This document shows positions 1 through 9,134 of a DNA stretch of 64,000 bases, one piece after another. A model generated the notes under the pieces. It made no database searches. It was not told the DNA's origin and saw nothing but the letters and a program-made list of their open reading frames with translations. Within the stretch, counting starts at the first letter, position 1; each line of letters opens with the position of its first letter. Source of the stretch: CAVQZC01 sp963718315 (lineage in GTDB: Bacteria; Actinomycetota; Thermoleophilia; Gaiellales; JAICJC01); assembly GCA_963718315.1 (NCBI GenBank), contig CAVQZC010000007.1, positions 806,001 through 870,000 of the forward strand. Direction: 5' to 3'. Both the position numbers and the translations under genes were made by a program.

Positions 1-162
1 CCGGAGCGGGGAGCGCCGACGATGAAGATCGGTGGATGGTCGTTCAGCACGGGACGTGGGGGCCGAGGACTCGTCCGCGGGAGATCGGACGGCCACGGGG
101 CCGCGTGCCTCGGGCACCCAACCCCATTAAACAGTCGGAAATCGGACCTGTCGATATGACAA
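1..162. other. Left-edge segment without a supported gene
   Basis: This stretch lies downstream of rluB on its strand. It holds only a weak rightward reading frame from an ATG at base 22 (about 45 codons) with Gly/Arg-rich content and no recognisable domain. I see no clear hairpin with a T run. It is probably intergenic, but the window edge prevents judging a gene that continues to the left. Confidence 0.4.
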
Positions 163-861
163 TCACCGATCCGCCGCGGCGCGCAGCAGCGCCAGCTCTT
201 CGGGTCGCAGCGCCCGCCACGCGCCCGGGCTCAGGTCATCCGCGCCGATTCCCGCATAGGAGCTGCGATGCAGAGCCGTGACCGGATGGCCTACCGCCTC
301 CAGCATGCGCCGCACCTGGCGGTTGCGGCCCTCGTGAATCGTCAGCTCGACGACCGACGGCTGCACCGCCCGGGCGCTCGCGGGGGCTGTCAGCCCGTCC
401 TCCAGCTCGACGCCCGCCTCCAGCGCCTTCAGCGCTTCTTCGCCGACCCGGCCCTGCACCTGCGCCAGGTACGTCTTCGGCACCCCTCCGCTGGGGTGCA
501 TGAGCTCGTTGGCAAGCCGGCCGTCGTTGGTCAGCAGCAGCGCCCCGGTGGTGTCGCGATCGAGGCGGCCGACCGGGAACACGCGGGAGCCAACGTCGAC
601 CAGGTCGAGCACCGTCTGCCGCCCGTGTGTGTCAGCCGCCGTCGTGATCACGCCGAGCGGCTTGTGGAGCAGCAGGTAGACCTCCGGCTCGACGCCGACC
701 GGCTGTCCATCGACCTCGACGCGGTCGCCGTCGTCGACGCGGTCGCCCAGCTCGCCGGGCCGCCCGTTGACCGTCACCCGGCCCTCGCGGATCAAGGTCT
801 CGACTGCACGCCGCGATCCCAGCCCGGCGGAGGCGAGGAACTGATTAAGCCTCGCCGGCAC
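163..861 (-). CDS. rluB: 23S rRNA pseudouridine synthase, RluB/RsuA family
   Basis: The 232-residue protein should convert a specific uridine of 23S rRNA to pseudouridine in the cytoplasm. An N-terminal S4 RNA-binding domain (about residues 3-60, with the RLNQFLASAGLGSRR opening) is followed by the RsuA-type catalytic domain. The catalytic Asp sits in the motif VGRLDRDTTGALLLTNDG, and the later GRNRQVRRM motif is also typical. The start is a GTG at 859-861 that overlaps the end of scpB by 17 nt, so translation is probably coupled in a scpA-scpB-rluB unit, a very common bacterial gene order. RluB and RsuA are hard to separate by sequence alone; the scp context favours RluB. Confidence 0.93.
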   Translation of the reverse strand: MPARLNQFLASAGLGSRRAVETLIREGRVTVNGRPGELGDRVDDGDRVEVDGQPVGVEPEVYLLLHKPLGVITTAADTHGRQTVLDLVDVGSRVFPVGRLDRDTTGALLLTNDGRLANELMHPSGGVPKTYLAQVQGRVGEEALKALEAGVELEDGLTAPASARAVQPSVVELTIHEGRNRQVRRMLEAVGHPVTALHRSSYAGIGADDLSPGAWRALRPEELALLRAAADR

Positions 862-1426
862 GCTGGTCCGCGACCAGGTGCAGGCGAGCCCGGAGCGCCT
901 GGTGGTCGGCGTCGGTGAGCTCGAACTGGGAGGGGCTGGGGAGTCCCTCCATACCGTCCAGGCCGAACATCCGCTCGAAGACGGTGGTGGTGCGGTAGAC
1001 CACGGGCGTGCCGGGAGTCTCGGCCCGGCCTGCCTCCTCGATCAGGCTTCGCTCCAGCAGGCCGGCCACGGCGGAGTCGGCGGCGACACCGCGGATGCGG
1101 GCGATCTCCGGGCGGGACACTGGCTGCAGGTAGGCGATGATGGCAAGCGTCTCCAGCGCGGCCTGGCTGAGGCCGCGGGCCAGCGGCCGGTCGAGCAGCC
1201 GCGCGCATGCCTCGGCGGTGGCCTTCGACGCGCGGAATCCGTACCCACCCGCGACACGCTCCAGCACCACCCCGCTGCGATCCTCGGCATAGCGGTCGGT
1301 GAGGGCGTCCAGCGCTCGCTCGACGCGCTCGGGCGGGGCATCGGTGACCGCGGCCAGCTCCCCCACCGAGAGCGGCTCGGACGCGACGAACAGCAGCGCC
1401 TCCACCGTGTGGGTCAGCTCGCTCAC
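845..1426 (-). CDS. scpB: Chromosome segregation and condensation protein ScpB
   Basis: This 193-residue protein is the winged-helix partner of ScpA and SMC in the bacterial condensin complex. Two winged-helix domains are visible: the first around LLFVASEPLSVGEL, the second around ETLAIIAYLQPVSRPEI, followed by the characteristic RIRGV and a later YRTT motif. The start chosen is the GTG at 1424-1426, which forms a GTGA overlap with the scpA stop. The longer upstream open frame only mirrors scpA. The C-terminus is short and acidic. Length and motifs match the family. Confidence 0.93.
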   Translation of the reverse strand: MSELTHTVEALLFVASEPLSVGELAAVTDAPPERVERALDALTDRYAEDRSGVVLERVAGGYGFRASKATAEACARLLDRPLARGLSQAALETLAIIAYLQPVSRPEIARIRGVAADSAVAGLLERSLIEEAGRAETPGTPVVYRTTTVFERMFGLDGMEGLPSPSQFELTDADHQALRARLHLVADQRAGEA

Positions 1427-2172
1427 GCGATCGCCCTCGACTCCCGCACTGCTGCACCCGCTGCGGCGACGTGGATCGGCTCGAACACGTCCTCCTGCTG
1501 GGGATCGACCTCGCCGCGCTTGGTCATCTCGAGCAGCGCCAAAAACGCTGCCGCCTGCGCCAGCCGGTCGAGGCCGGCCACTGCGTCCTCGAACTGGAAG
1601 GAGCGCCGCGAGCGCAGGATCTCGCGGAAGTGGGCAACGAAGGTCTCGACCGGCACCAGCGGCCGGCGCACCGAGCTGACGTCGATCACCGGCGGCGGTA
1701 TCAGCAGCCGGTCGACGCAGGTGGCCAGCGACCACGGGTCCTCGCTGAACTCGACCACGACCGGCTCGGGCCGGGGCACCAGCGGCGCCGGTCCCGCCCG
1801 GAACACGCGCGGGAACTCGGATCCCCGCTCGCGGAGCCAGCCGGCGGCGCCCTGGAAGCGGCGGTACTCGATCAGCCGCGCCATCAGCTCGGCGTGGGCC
1901 TGCTCGGGGGTCATGTCCTCGTCGTCGGCAAACTCGTCGCCGAACAGCTGGCGCACCTTGATCTCGAGCAGGGCGGCGATCAACACCAGGAACTCGCTGG
2001 CGGACTCGAGGTCGAGCTCGTCGCGCTCGTATGCGGCGGCGACGTACGCAACCACGATCTCGGCGATCGGGACGTCCGCCAGCTCCACCTCCTCGCGCAG
2101 CACCAGCGCCAGCAGCAGGTCGAACGGGCCTTGAAAGACGTCAAGGTCAAGTGCAAGGTCCGCGAGGATCAT
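1423..2172 (-). CDS. scpA: Segregation and condensation protein ScpA (kleisin)
   Basis: ScpA bridges SMC heads and binds ScpB in the condensin complex that compacts and segregates the nucleoid. The 249-residue protein has the kleisin N-terminal signature FQGPFDLLLALVLREEVELADV near residue 13, an acidic middle (FGDEFADDEDMT) and a C-terminal winged helix (about 180-235). The ATG start lies exactly 6 nt downstream of a TAGAAT hexamer (2179-2184), which suggests a leaderless transcript. It is the first gene of scpA-scpB-rluB and is divergent from the kelch gene. Confidence 0.94.
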   Translation of the reverse strand: MILADLALDLDVFQGPFDLLLALVLREEVELADVPIAEIVVAYVAAAYERDELDLESASEFLVLIAALLEIKVRQLFGDEFADDEDMTPEQAHAELMARLIEYRRFQGAAGWLRERGSEFPRVFRAGPAPLVPRPEPVVVEFSEDPWSLATCVDRLLIPPPVIDVSSVRRPLVPVETFVAHFREILRSRRSFQFEDAVAGLDRLAQAAAFLALLEMTKRGEVDPQQEDVFEPIHVAAAGAAVRESRAIA

Positions 2173-2178
2173 CGTGGC

Positions 2179-2184
2179 ATTCTA
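2179..2184 (-). promoter_or_regulatory. -10 hexamer of scpA, leaderless geometry
   Basis: TAGAAT on the minus strand ends 6 nt before the scpA ATG. A -10 box normally lies about 6-7 nt before the transcription start, so the transcript should begin at or next to the start codon. The spacing is seen directly; function is inferred from its repetition in this window. Confidence 0.55.
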
Positions 2185-2264
2185 CGGTTGTACGCGGACG
2201 ACCAGCGATTCTCGGCAAGGATCATTGACGGGGCCGAGAACCGCACGTACCGTCGAAGTGGCTC

Positions 2265-3917
2265 GTGGGACTACACCTTCTCATCAAGCGCGCGGCGCTG
2301 ACAGCAGCCGTGGCACTCGCAGTAGTGGCCGCCCCAGGCGCGGCCCGGGCTGACACCATCCCGGGCACCTGGAGCTCCGAGGCGACCCTGCCGACGACGC
2401 CGTTCTGGCAGGACCTGGCCGCCAGCCGCACCAGCGACCACCTGGTCGCGACGATCTCCGTCTCCAAGGGCGGCATCCGTGACGGCGAGCTCTACAACCC
2501 GGACACCCAGGCGTTCACGCCGATGGCGACGCCGCCGATCGTCGTCCTGCGCTCGAGCACCAGCCTCGCCTGGGGCGCCGATGGCTACCTGTACCTGGTC
2601 CAGCGGGGAGTCGCCAACGGCGTCACCGTGCTGCGGCTCGAGCGGTACTCGGTGGGCACCAACACCTGGACGCGAATCCAGAAGCCTCCGATCGCCCCCG
2701 GGCGCCTGGTCACCGGATCGGGCGACAACAAGGTGATCCTGATCGGCCCCCACGCGACCTTCGCCTACCAGCCGGCGACGAACCACTGGAAAGAGCTGGC
2801 CACGATGCCGACCCCGGTGATGGACCCAGCGGCGGCCAAGGTCGGCAACCTGATCTACGTCGTCGGCGGCACGACCGGCACGACCGGGTCGAGCGCGACG
2901 TCGATCACCCAGATCTACAACCCGACCACCAATCACTGGTCGACCGGAGTGCCCAGCCTCCACCGCCGGATCGACGCATCGGCCACCCCGGGCGCAGACG
3001 GCAAGCTGTACGTGCTCGGCGGCACCGACCTCTACGGCCGCGCCGTCCCCTGGGTCGACGTCTACGACCCGGCGACGCAGACGTGGAAGGGTTCCGCGCC
3101 GACCCATGACAGCCCGTTCTCGGCAGCCCTCGGCTCGGACGGCCGGCTGCACACCTTCGGTGGCTACATCCCCGGCACCGTGACGATTCGCACCGGCGAT
3201 GTAGAGGCCTCGCCGACGCAGGCGCCCTCCGAGACTCACCCGCCGGTCTTCTCGGTCCGCCCGGCGCCGGTCATCGTCACGCCTCGCTCGCTGACGAACA
3301 CCCGGCCGGTGACGGTCAACGTTGTCTGGATGGCAAGCGACCCGAGCGGGATCTGCTTTGCCCGTGTGGAGAGCAAGGTCAACAGCGGCGCGTGGACTGA
3401 CGTCGGCGTCACCGAGCCCGGCGCCGCCCTCAGCGGCACGGCCCCGTACGCGACGTTCGTCAAGCCGGCGACCAACGTGCGCTTCCGCGTCTCGCTGACA
3501 GACTGCACGGGCATCAGCACCACCTGGGCCGACACGCCGACGTTCAATCTCGCGATCTGGCAGGAGACGTCGGCACACTTCACCGGCTCGTGGACGGCGG
3601 CCAAGAGCTCCTCGGCTCTCGGCGGCGGCTTCAGGTGGTCGCAGACGCCGGGCGCCGCCGCCACGCTCAGCTTCAACGCGGCAGCCATCGCCTGGGTCAG
3701 CACGAACCCGCCCGGGTTTGACGGCGGCACCGCCGACATCTCGATCGACGGCGGGAAGTTCACCGGCACCGTCTCGACGGTCGGGATCCGCAACGTGATC
3801 TTCAGCAAGCGCTGGGCGAGCCAGAGCGCTCACACGATGTCGATCACGGTAGACCCGAGCGACACGACGCCTGTGACAGTCGACGGGTTCATCCTGATGC
3901 ATTTGCTGACCCCGTAG
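2265..3917 (+). CDS. Secreted kelch-repeat protein with C-terminal beta domains
   Basis: The 550-residue protein opens with a signal peptide (charged start, hydrophobic run, cleavage near AARA-DT at about residue 29). Residues about 40-320 hold kelch-type blades recognisable by GG plus Tyr/Trp motifs such as IYVVGGTTG, IYNPTTNHW, LYVLGGTDL and VYDPATQTW, so a beta-propeller is likely. An Ig-like segment follows (about 330-430), then a C-terminal domain with W, Y/F and DGF elements often seen at the end of secreted actinobacterial proteins. The exact ligand is unknown. The start is a GTG without a clear Shine-Dalgarno sequence; it was chosen because it gives a complete signal peptide. The gene is divergent from scpA and convergent with the next gene. 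Confidence 0.8.
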   Translation: MGLHLLIKRAALTAAVALAVVAAPGAARADTIPGTWSSEATLPTTPFWQDLAASRTSDHLVATISVSKGGIRDGELYNPDTQAFTPMATPPIVVLRSSTSLAWGADGYLYLVQRGVANGVTVLRLERYSVGTNTWTRIQKPPIAPGRLVTGSGDNKVILIGPHATFAYQPATNHWKELATMPTPVMDPAAAKVGNLIYVVGGTTGTTGSSATSITQIYNPTTNHWSTGVPSLHRRIDASATPGADGKLYVLGGTDLYGRAVPWVDVYDPATQTWKGSAPTHDSPFSAALGSDGRLHTFGGYIPGTVTIRTGDVEASPTQAPSETHPPVFSVRPAPVIVTPRSLTNTRPVTVNVVWMASDPSGICFARVESKVNSGAWTDVGVTEPGAALSGTAPYATFVKPATNVRFRVSLTDCTGISTTWADTPTFNLAIWQETSAHFTGSWTAAKSSSALGGGFRWSQTPGAAATLSFNAAAIAWVSTNPPGFDGGTADISIDGGKFTGTVSTVGIRNVIFSKRWASQSAHTMSITVDPSDTTPVTVDGFILMHLLTP

Positions 3918-3931
3918 CGGTCGCGCGGCCT

Positions 3932-3969
3932 GCGTGGGCGGATCCACCGTCCGGCGGACCCGCCCATGC
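3932..3969. terminator. Hairpin between convergent genes
   Basis: Bases 3932-3945 pair with 3956-3969 in a 14-bp stem with two G-U wobbles and a 10-nt loop. It sits between the kelch gene and the convergent repeat protein gene, so it may terminate from both sides. There is no strong T run, as is usual in high-GC genomes. Confidence 0.55.
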
Positions 3970-3981
3970 GTGAGGTCGTCG

Positions 3982-5187
3982 CTAGCAGGATCCAGGCGCC
4001 GCTGGGATCGCCTGGCAGTTGGACGACGCGGTGTTGCCGTCACCCCCGAGAACCGAGGCGCCGTCGGCGCTGGTCGTGTTGCTCTCACCTCCGCTGACCG
4101 ATGACCAACGGCCTGAGGTCTGGTTCTCAAAGCCGCCAAGGATAGAGTCGAAGTCGCCGGAGGCGATGTTGGAGTTCCCGCCAAGGACGGAGGCCCCTCC
4201 ACCTGAGGCGCTGTTGAACTGGCCACCCGCGACGGTGGCGGCGCCCCCTGGGGCGAAGTTGACTTCACCGCCGGTGACCGTCGCCTCCAGACCGGTGGCG
4301 GTGTTCTGGTAGCCGCCGAGCACGGCCTCGGCACCTGTCAGGCACAGTGCAAAGCCCACGATCTTTCCGGTGCCCGCCATCGCCTTGCAGCCACCGAAGG
4401 TGCTTGCGAACGCGTCTGCCGAGACGTCGAAGTGGCCGCCCGCAGCCGTTGCCCAGTCACCCTGGGCGTGGTTGTTCTGGCCGCCCAGCATCGCCTGTCC
4501 GCCGCCCGAGGGGCAGGCCGTCTTCGGCACCTTGCCCAGGCCGGTCAGGTTGTCACAGCCCCCGCCGATGAACGACTGCGAGCTGCCGGCGATGTTCTGC
4601 AGTCCGCCGCCGATCGCCGCGTTTGCAGCGCTGACGGTGTTGTGGCTGCCTCCCGTCGCCGAGGAGTGCAGGCCGGACGCAACGTTGACACTTCCAGCGA
4701 CCAGGCTCTCGGCGCCGCTGGCCACGTTGGTCAGCCCGAACGCTGCCGCATAGTTCCCAACCGCCGTGTTGTCGAACCCGCCAACGATCTGCCCGAACCC
4801 GCTCCAGCCGTTGTTGGAACCGACGATCAGGTCGTTCGAGCCCGTCTGCGGGAACCCGTCCGAGTTCTCGGCATAGCCGACGACCAGGTTGCCCTCGCCG
4901 TTGACCGCCCCGTGCGTCGACCCGGAGCCGGACACCACCTGGACGTTGACGGTCGAGAACTCGACCGTCGGCTTACCGCCCACACCCGACGAGACATACG
5001 TCGGCGCCAGTACCGCCGTCGTCCCGGCCCCACACGTCGGCGCCGCACCGGTGCCGCCGGAGACGACAGCCTGACCGGCAGTCGTGGGCACGCACTCCCA
5101 CCCGGGCGTGACCGCAAACGCCGAAGACACGTTGAACGCCAGCATCGCTGCTGCTGCAAGCGACGCCACGAACGCCAGCCGCTTCAT
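3982..5187 (-). CDS. Secreted protein of YadA-head-like left-handed repeats
   Basis: The 401-residue protein has a clear signal peptide (MKRLAFVASLAAAAMLAFNV, cleavage after about residue 25, AFA). From about residue 115 to the end it consists of roughly 14-residue repeats of the form GG-x2-N-x-A-x-G-x4-V/I, for example VLGGYQNTATG, VAGGQFNSASG, VLGGNSNIASG, ILGGFENQTSG. This matches the beta-roll head repeat of YadA-type trimeric autotransporters, but there is no coiled-coil stalk or membrane anchor. Scattered Cys residues (GGGCDN, FGGCKAM) may form disulphides. The start ATG at 5185-5187 has an AGGGGGTC Shine-Dalgarno. A surface or matrix role is inferred; no partner gene is apparent. Confidence 0.8.
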   Translation of the reverse strand: MKRLAFVASLAAAAMLAFNVSSAFAVTPGWECVPTTAGQAVVSGGTGAAPTCGAGTTAVLAPTYVSSGVGGKPTVEFSTVNVQVVSGSGSTHGAVNGEGNLVVGYAENSDGFPQTGSNDLIVGSNNGWSGFGQIVGGFDNTAVGNYAAAFGLTNVASGAESLVAGSVNVASGLHSSATGGSHNTVSAANAAIGGGLQNIAGSSQSFIGGGCDNLTGLGKVPKTACPSGGGQAMLGGQNNHAQGDWATAAGGHFDVSADAFASTFGGCKAMAGTGKIVGFALCLTGAEAVLGGYQNTATGLEATVTGGEVNFAPGGAATVAGGQFNSASGGGASVLGGNSNIASGDFDSILGGFENQTSGRWSSVSGGESNTTSADGASVLGGDGNTASSNCQAIPAAPGSC

Positions 5188-5255
5188 CCCAAGACCCCCT
5201 GTCCCGAGCCCCGCCGGCTGCGGGGCCACGGCGACGACAATACTCCTTCGGGAAA

Positions 5256-8200
5256 TCAGGCAATCAGCGCGGCGTCGCCGAGCAGCGCCTTGGCCTCGGC
5301 GAAGAAGTCGCCGTCGGGGCGCACCTTGTACTCGGGCCCGAAACGGAGGGTCTTGGGACCTTCCGACGTGTCCAGCTCGAGCATCACCGGCGCCTCGCCT
5401 GGAAACTCGCCGATCAGCGTCTTGAGGTCGCCGATCAGCGTGCCGGCCGCCCGCCTGGCGTCCAGCCGGAGGCGGACGATCCCGAAGTCGGCGGTCGCCT
5501 CGAACGGCGCCACCTCGAGGGCGACGATCTTGATCTCGCCCTCGGCCTTCTGGTCGACCCGGCCCTTGACCAGGACGACGGCGTCGGTGACCAGCACCGA
5601 GCGGGTGGCAGCCCAGGTGTTGGCGAACACCACGACCTCGACGCTGCCGGTGGCGTCGTCCAGCTCGGCGAACACCATCTGATCGCCCTTGCGGGTCACG
5701 AAGGGCTTGAGGCTGGTGACCAGGCCGCCGACGGTGACGACCTGCCCGTCGCGGAGCGACCCCAGGTCGGACAGCCGATGGTCGACGCGGCGGTGGAGCT
5801 GTTCGCGGATCTCCGACAGCGGGTGGCTGGACACGTAGAGACCGAGCGTCTCCTTCTCGCGGCGGAGCAGCTCGTCGCGGTCCCACTCGACCGGTGACGT
5901 GGCCGGATGCGAGCGGGCGACAACCGGACCGCCGCCGTTGTCGTCGCCGGCCAGGTCGAAGATCGAGAGGTGGCCCATCATCGCGTCGGCCTGTTGCTTC
6001 TGACCCGACCCCAGCGCCTGCTCGAGCACCTCGAACATGCCGTTGCGGGTGGCGCCGGTGGAGTCGAGGGCGCCGCACGCCACCAGGCTCTCCAGCATGC
6101 CGCGGTTGAGCACGCTGGCATCGACGCGCTCGCAGAAGTCCCAGATCGAGGTGAACGGGGCATCCTCGCGGGCGGCGATGATCGCACGCACCGCGCCCTC
6201 CCCCACCCGCTTCACCGCCGTCAGGCCGAAGCGGATCTTGCCGTCGACCACGGCGAAGTCGGACTGGCTGGAGTTGACGTCCGGAGGCAGCACCTCGAGG
6301 CCCATCGAGGTGCACTCCGAGACGTAGTAGGGCACCCGGTCCTTGGTCGACATCACCGACGAGATCAGGGCGGCCATGTACTCGGCGGGATAGTTGGCCC
6401 GCAGCCATGCGGTGCGGTAGGAGGTGAGGGCGTAGCAGGCGGCGTGGGCCTTGTTGAAGGAGTAGTCGCTGCTGCGCTCGTTGTCGTCCCACAGCTGCTC
6501 GGCGACCGGCCGGGACACGCCGTTTTGGAGGCACCCCTCGATGAACTTGTCCTTCAGCGAGACCATCAGCGTCCGGATCTTCTTGCCGATCGCCTTGCGC
6601 AGGTCGTCCGCTTCGGCAGGGCTGAAGCCGGCGATCTCGCGGGCGATCAGCATGCTCTGCTCCTGGTAGACCGTGATCCCGAAGGTCTCCGACAGGATGT
6701 CTTCCAGCCGCGGATCCGCGTAGGTCACCGGCTCGCGGCCGTTCTTGCGAGCGGCGTACTTCGGGATGTTCTGCATCGGCCCCGGCCGGTACAGGGCGCC
6801 CAGGGCGATGATGTCCTCGAACCCGGTCGGCCGCACCGAGCGCAGCGCCTCGCGCATGCCTCCCGACTCGAACTGGAAGACCCCGGTGGCGTCGCCCTTC
6901 GCCAGCATCTCGTAGGTCTTCGCGTCTTCGAGCGACAGGCTGGGCATGTCGAGCCGCTCGCCCGTGGACTGCTCGACCAGGTCGACGGCGCGGTCGATCA
7001 CGTCGAGGTTGCGCAGGCCGAGGAAGTCCATCTTCAGCAGGCCCAGCGCCTCGACGTCGCCCATCGGGAACTGGGTCACCACCTCGGCGTCGGTCCCCTT
7101 CTGCTGCAGCGGCAGGTACTCGGTCAGCGGCCGGTCGCCGATCACGACCGCCGCCGCGTGGATCGAGTCATTGCGGACGACGCCCTCGAGCGGCTGCGCC
7201 ATGTCGACGATCGATTTCGCCGTCTCGTCGGTGTCGTAGGCCTTGCGCAGCTCGGCGCCCGGCTTCATGCACTCGTCGAAGCTGACCTTGGGCCCGTCGG
7301 GCACCAGCTTGGCGATCCGGTCGACCTGGCCGTACGGGATCCCCATCACGCGGCCGGCGTCCTTGATGGCCGCCTTGGGCTGCATCTTGCCGAAGGTGAT
7401 GATCTGGGCGACGTTGTGGCGGCCGTACTTCTCGGCGACGTAGTTGATGACGCGCTCGCGGCCCGCCACGGCGAAGTCGATGTCGATGTCGGGCATGCTC
7501 TTGCGGCCCGGATTGAGGAAGCGCTCGAACAGCAGCGAGTAGCGCATCGGATCGAGGTCGGTGATGCGCAGGCAGTAGGCGACCAGCGACCCGGCGGCCG
7601 AGCCACGGCCCGGCCCCACCGAGACCCCGTCTTCGCGCGCGAACCGGATGAAGTCCCACACGATCAGGAAGTAGTCCGGGAAGCCCATCTCCTCGATCGT
7701 GCGAAGCTCGAACTCGAGCCGCGTCCGCAGCTCCGGAGCGTCGTTGCCGTAGCGCTCTTTCAGTCCCGCCTCCGCAAGCTCCCGCAGGTAGGAGACGGCG
7801 GTCTTGCCCTCCGGCACGTCGAACTTCGGCAGGTGCATGGACTCCATGTCCAGCACGGCCGAGCAGCGGTCGGCGATCTCGACCGTCCGCCGCAGCATGT
7901 CCTCGCCCCAGGTACCGGCCATCAGCGCGTACATCTCGGCGGGCGACTTCAGATAGAACTCGTGGTTTGAGAACTTGAACCGGTTCGGGTTGTCGAGCGT
8001 GTCCTGCGTCTGGATACAGAGCAGCGCCTCGTGGGGGATCGCGTCGTCCGCAGTCAGGTAGTGGACGTCACCCGTGCCGACCAGCGGCAGGCCGGCATCC
8101 GTTGCCAGCGACGCCAACACCGGGTTGATCCGCGTCTGGACGTCGATCTTGCCGTCCTGCAGCTCGACGTACACCTGATCCTTGCCGAAGATCTGCACCA

Positions 8201-8684
8201 GCCGGTCGAGCTCGCCGCGGGCCCCGGTGTCGTCGCCGTCGACCAGCGCCTTGCAGACGCGACCGGACAGGCAGCCCGACAGGGCAACGATGCCGTCGGC
8301 GTGGGCGGCGAGCTGCTCGAAGTCGACCCGCGGCTTGTACCAGTAGCCGTCGAGGTAGCCCGCGGAGACCAGCCGGATCAGGTTGTGGTACCCCTCCGTC
8401 GTCTCGGCCAGCAGCGTCAGGTGAGCGCGCTTCTCGCGCTGCACGCGCGCCGTGTGGTCGTCGACCACGTAGATCTCACAGCCGAAGATCGGCTTGATGC
8501 CCTGCTTCGCCGTCGCCCGCGCCAGCTCGACGGATCCGGCCATCGAGCCATGGTCGGTGAGGCCGATCGCGGGCATCCCCAGGTCGGCCGTGCGGGCCAC
8601 CAGTGGGCCCACCCGGCACGCCCCGTCGAGGATCGAATACTCGCTGTGGACGTGGAGGTGGACGTACGGCAGGGAGTCGGGCAC
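5256..8684 (-). CDS. dnaE: DNA polymerase III alpha subunit
   Basis: This 1142-residue protein is the replicative polymerase catalytic subunit. The N-terminal PHP domain starts with YVHLHVHSEYS (about residue 7). The polymerase motif GPGRGSAAGS is at about 358-367 and the catalytic triad lies in PDIDIDF (Asp399, 401, 403). A helix-hairpin-helix region and an OB-fold (VTVGGLVTSLKPF) lie toward the C-terminus. The length matches DnaE1 rather than the shorter error-prone ImuC-like paralogues. The start is a GTG, and a TAGACT hexamer sits 9 nt upstream. The gene stands alone between a small membrane protein gene and the repeat-protein gene. Confidence 0.97.
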   Translation of the reverse strand: MPDSLPYVHLHVHSEYSILDGACRVGPLVARTADLGMPAIGLTDHGSMAGSVELARATAKQGIKPIFGCEIYVVDDHTARVQREKRAHLTLLAETTEGYHNLIRLVSAGYLDGYWYKPRVDFEQLAAHADGIVALSGCLSGRVCKALVDGDDTGARGELDRLVQIFGKDQVYVELQDGKIDVQTRINPVLASLATDAGLPLVGTGDVHYLTADDAIPHEALLCIQTQDTLDNPNRFKFSNHEFYLKSPAEMYALMAGTWGEDMLRRTVEIADRCSAVLDMESMHLPKFDVPEGKTAVSYLRELAEAGLKERYGNDAPELRTRLEFELRTIEEMGFPDYFLIVWDFIRFAREDGVSVGPGRGSAAGSLVAYCLRITDLDPMRYSLLFERFLNPGRKSMPDIDIDFAVAGRERVINYVAEKYGRHNVAQIITFGKMQPKAAIKDAGRVMGIPYGQVDRIAKLVPDGPKVSFDECMKPGAELRKAYDTDETAKSIVDMAQPLEGVVRNDSIHAAAVVIGDRPLTEYLPLQQKGTDAEVVTQFPMGDVEALGLLKMDFLGLRNLDVIDRAVDLVEQSTGERLDMPSLSLEDAKTYEMLAKGDATGVFQFESGGMREALRSVRPTGFEDIIALGALYRPGPMQNIPKYAARKNGREPVTYADPRLEDILSETFGITVYQEQSMLIAREIAGFSPAEADDLRKAIGKKIRTLMVSLKDKFIEGCLQNGVSRPVAEQLWDDNERSSDYSFNKAHAACYALTSYRTAWLRANYPAEYMAALISSVMSTKDRVPYYVSECTSMGLEVLPPDVNSSQSDFAVVDGKIRFGLTAVKRVGEGAVRAIIAAREDAPFTSIWDFCERVDASVLNRGMLESLVACGALDSTGATRNGMFEVLEQALGSGQKQQADAMMGHLSIFDLAGDDNGGGPVVARSHPATSPVEWDRDELLRREKETLGLYVSSHPLSEIREQLHRRVDHRLSDLGSLRDGQVVTVGGLVTSLKPFVTRKGDQMVFAELDDATGSVEVVVFANTWAATRSVLVTDAVVLVKGRVDQKAEGEIKIVALEVAPFEATADFGIVRLRLDARRAAGTLIGDLKTLIGEFPGEAPVMLELDTSEGPKTLRFGPEYKVRPDGDFFAEAKALLGDAALIA

Positions 8685-8760
8685 AGCCTCGCCAGTCTAC
8701 TGAGAGAGATGGACGGCACCGCAGGCAGGCGGCATCGTGATCCGGGCACGGGCAGCCACC

Positions 8761-8784
8761 CGCTCCGGGCTTGTGCCCGGAGCG
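8761..8784 (-). terminator. Hairpin downstream of a small membrane protein gene
   Basis: CGCTCCGGGC (8761-8770) pairs perfectly with GCCCGGAGCG (8775-8784) across a 4-nt loop. It lies just past the 3' end of the leftward gene at 8815-9030 and upstream of dnaE, so it probably ends that transcript. Confidence 0.6.
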
Positions 8785-8814
8785 AAGTGGATCCTCATGG
8801 ACGGCCTTCCAGCG

Positions 8815-9030
8815 TCAGCCGCGGCTGCGGGTTGCGACCACGGCCGCGCCGACCAGCCCGACGCCGACGGCGGCGACGCCACCGGCCACTGGCAGCCAGC
8901 GGCGGCGCTGCTTGCGCGGCTCTACGACCCGCGAGACGGCGCGCCTGACCTTGCGGCGAACGACCTGCCTTGCCGCCTCTCGGCCGACCACGTAGGAGAC
9001 GTACGCGACTGCTGCTCGTCGTGGGTTCAT
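8815..9030 (-). CDS. Small basic single-span membrane protein
   Basis: The predicted 71-residue protein has a basic N-terminal half (RRKVRRAVSRVVEPRKQRRRW) followed by one hydrophobic segment of about 20 residues near the C-terminus (VAGGVAAVGVGLVGAAVVA). I do not recognise a family. The ATG at 9028-9030 is supported by a TATCCT hexamer 7 nt upstream (9038-9043) and by a terminator-like hairpin after the stop. A longer start at 9069 would include that promoter element and is less likely. Confidence 0.55.
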   Translation of the reverse strand: MNPRRAAVAYVSYVVGREAARQVVRRKVRRAVSRVVEPRKQRRRWLPVAGGVAAVGVGLVGAAVVATRSRG

Positions 9031-9037
9031 GGCCTGC

Positions 9038-9043
9038 AGGATA
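9038..9043 (-). promoter_or_regulatory. -10 hexamer, leaderless geometry
   Basis: TATCCT lies 7 nt upstream of the ATG of the small membrane protein gene on the same strand. Confidence 0.5.
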
Positions 9044-9134
9044 CCCGGCGATGAGGACGACACCCGCATCCCGGGAAGGCGGATACCTCAAGTCGGTGAG
9101 GTGCGAAGTGCCCCCTGCGGCCGATGCTTCCGTG

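Noticed and set aside
2271..4334. A 687-codon leftward frame opposite the kelch gene
   Set aside because: It crosses the kelch gene and the start of the repeat protein; the kelch frame has a signal peptide and repeats, this one has none.
5907..7970. A 687-codon rightward open frame opposite dnaE
   Set aside because: Antisense shadow of dnaE with the same biased composition and no start signal.
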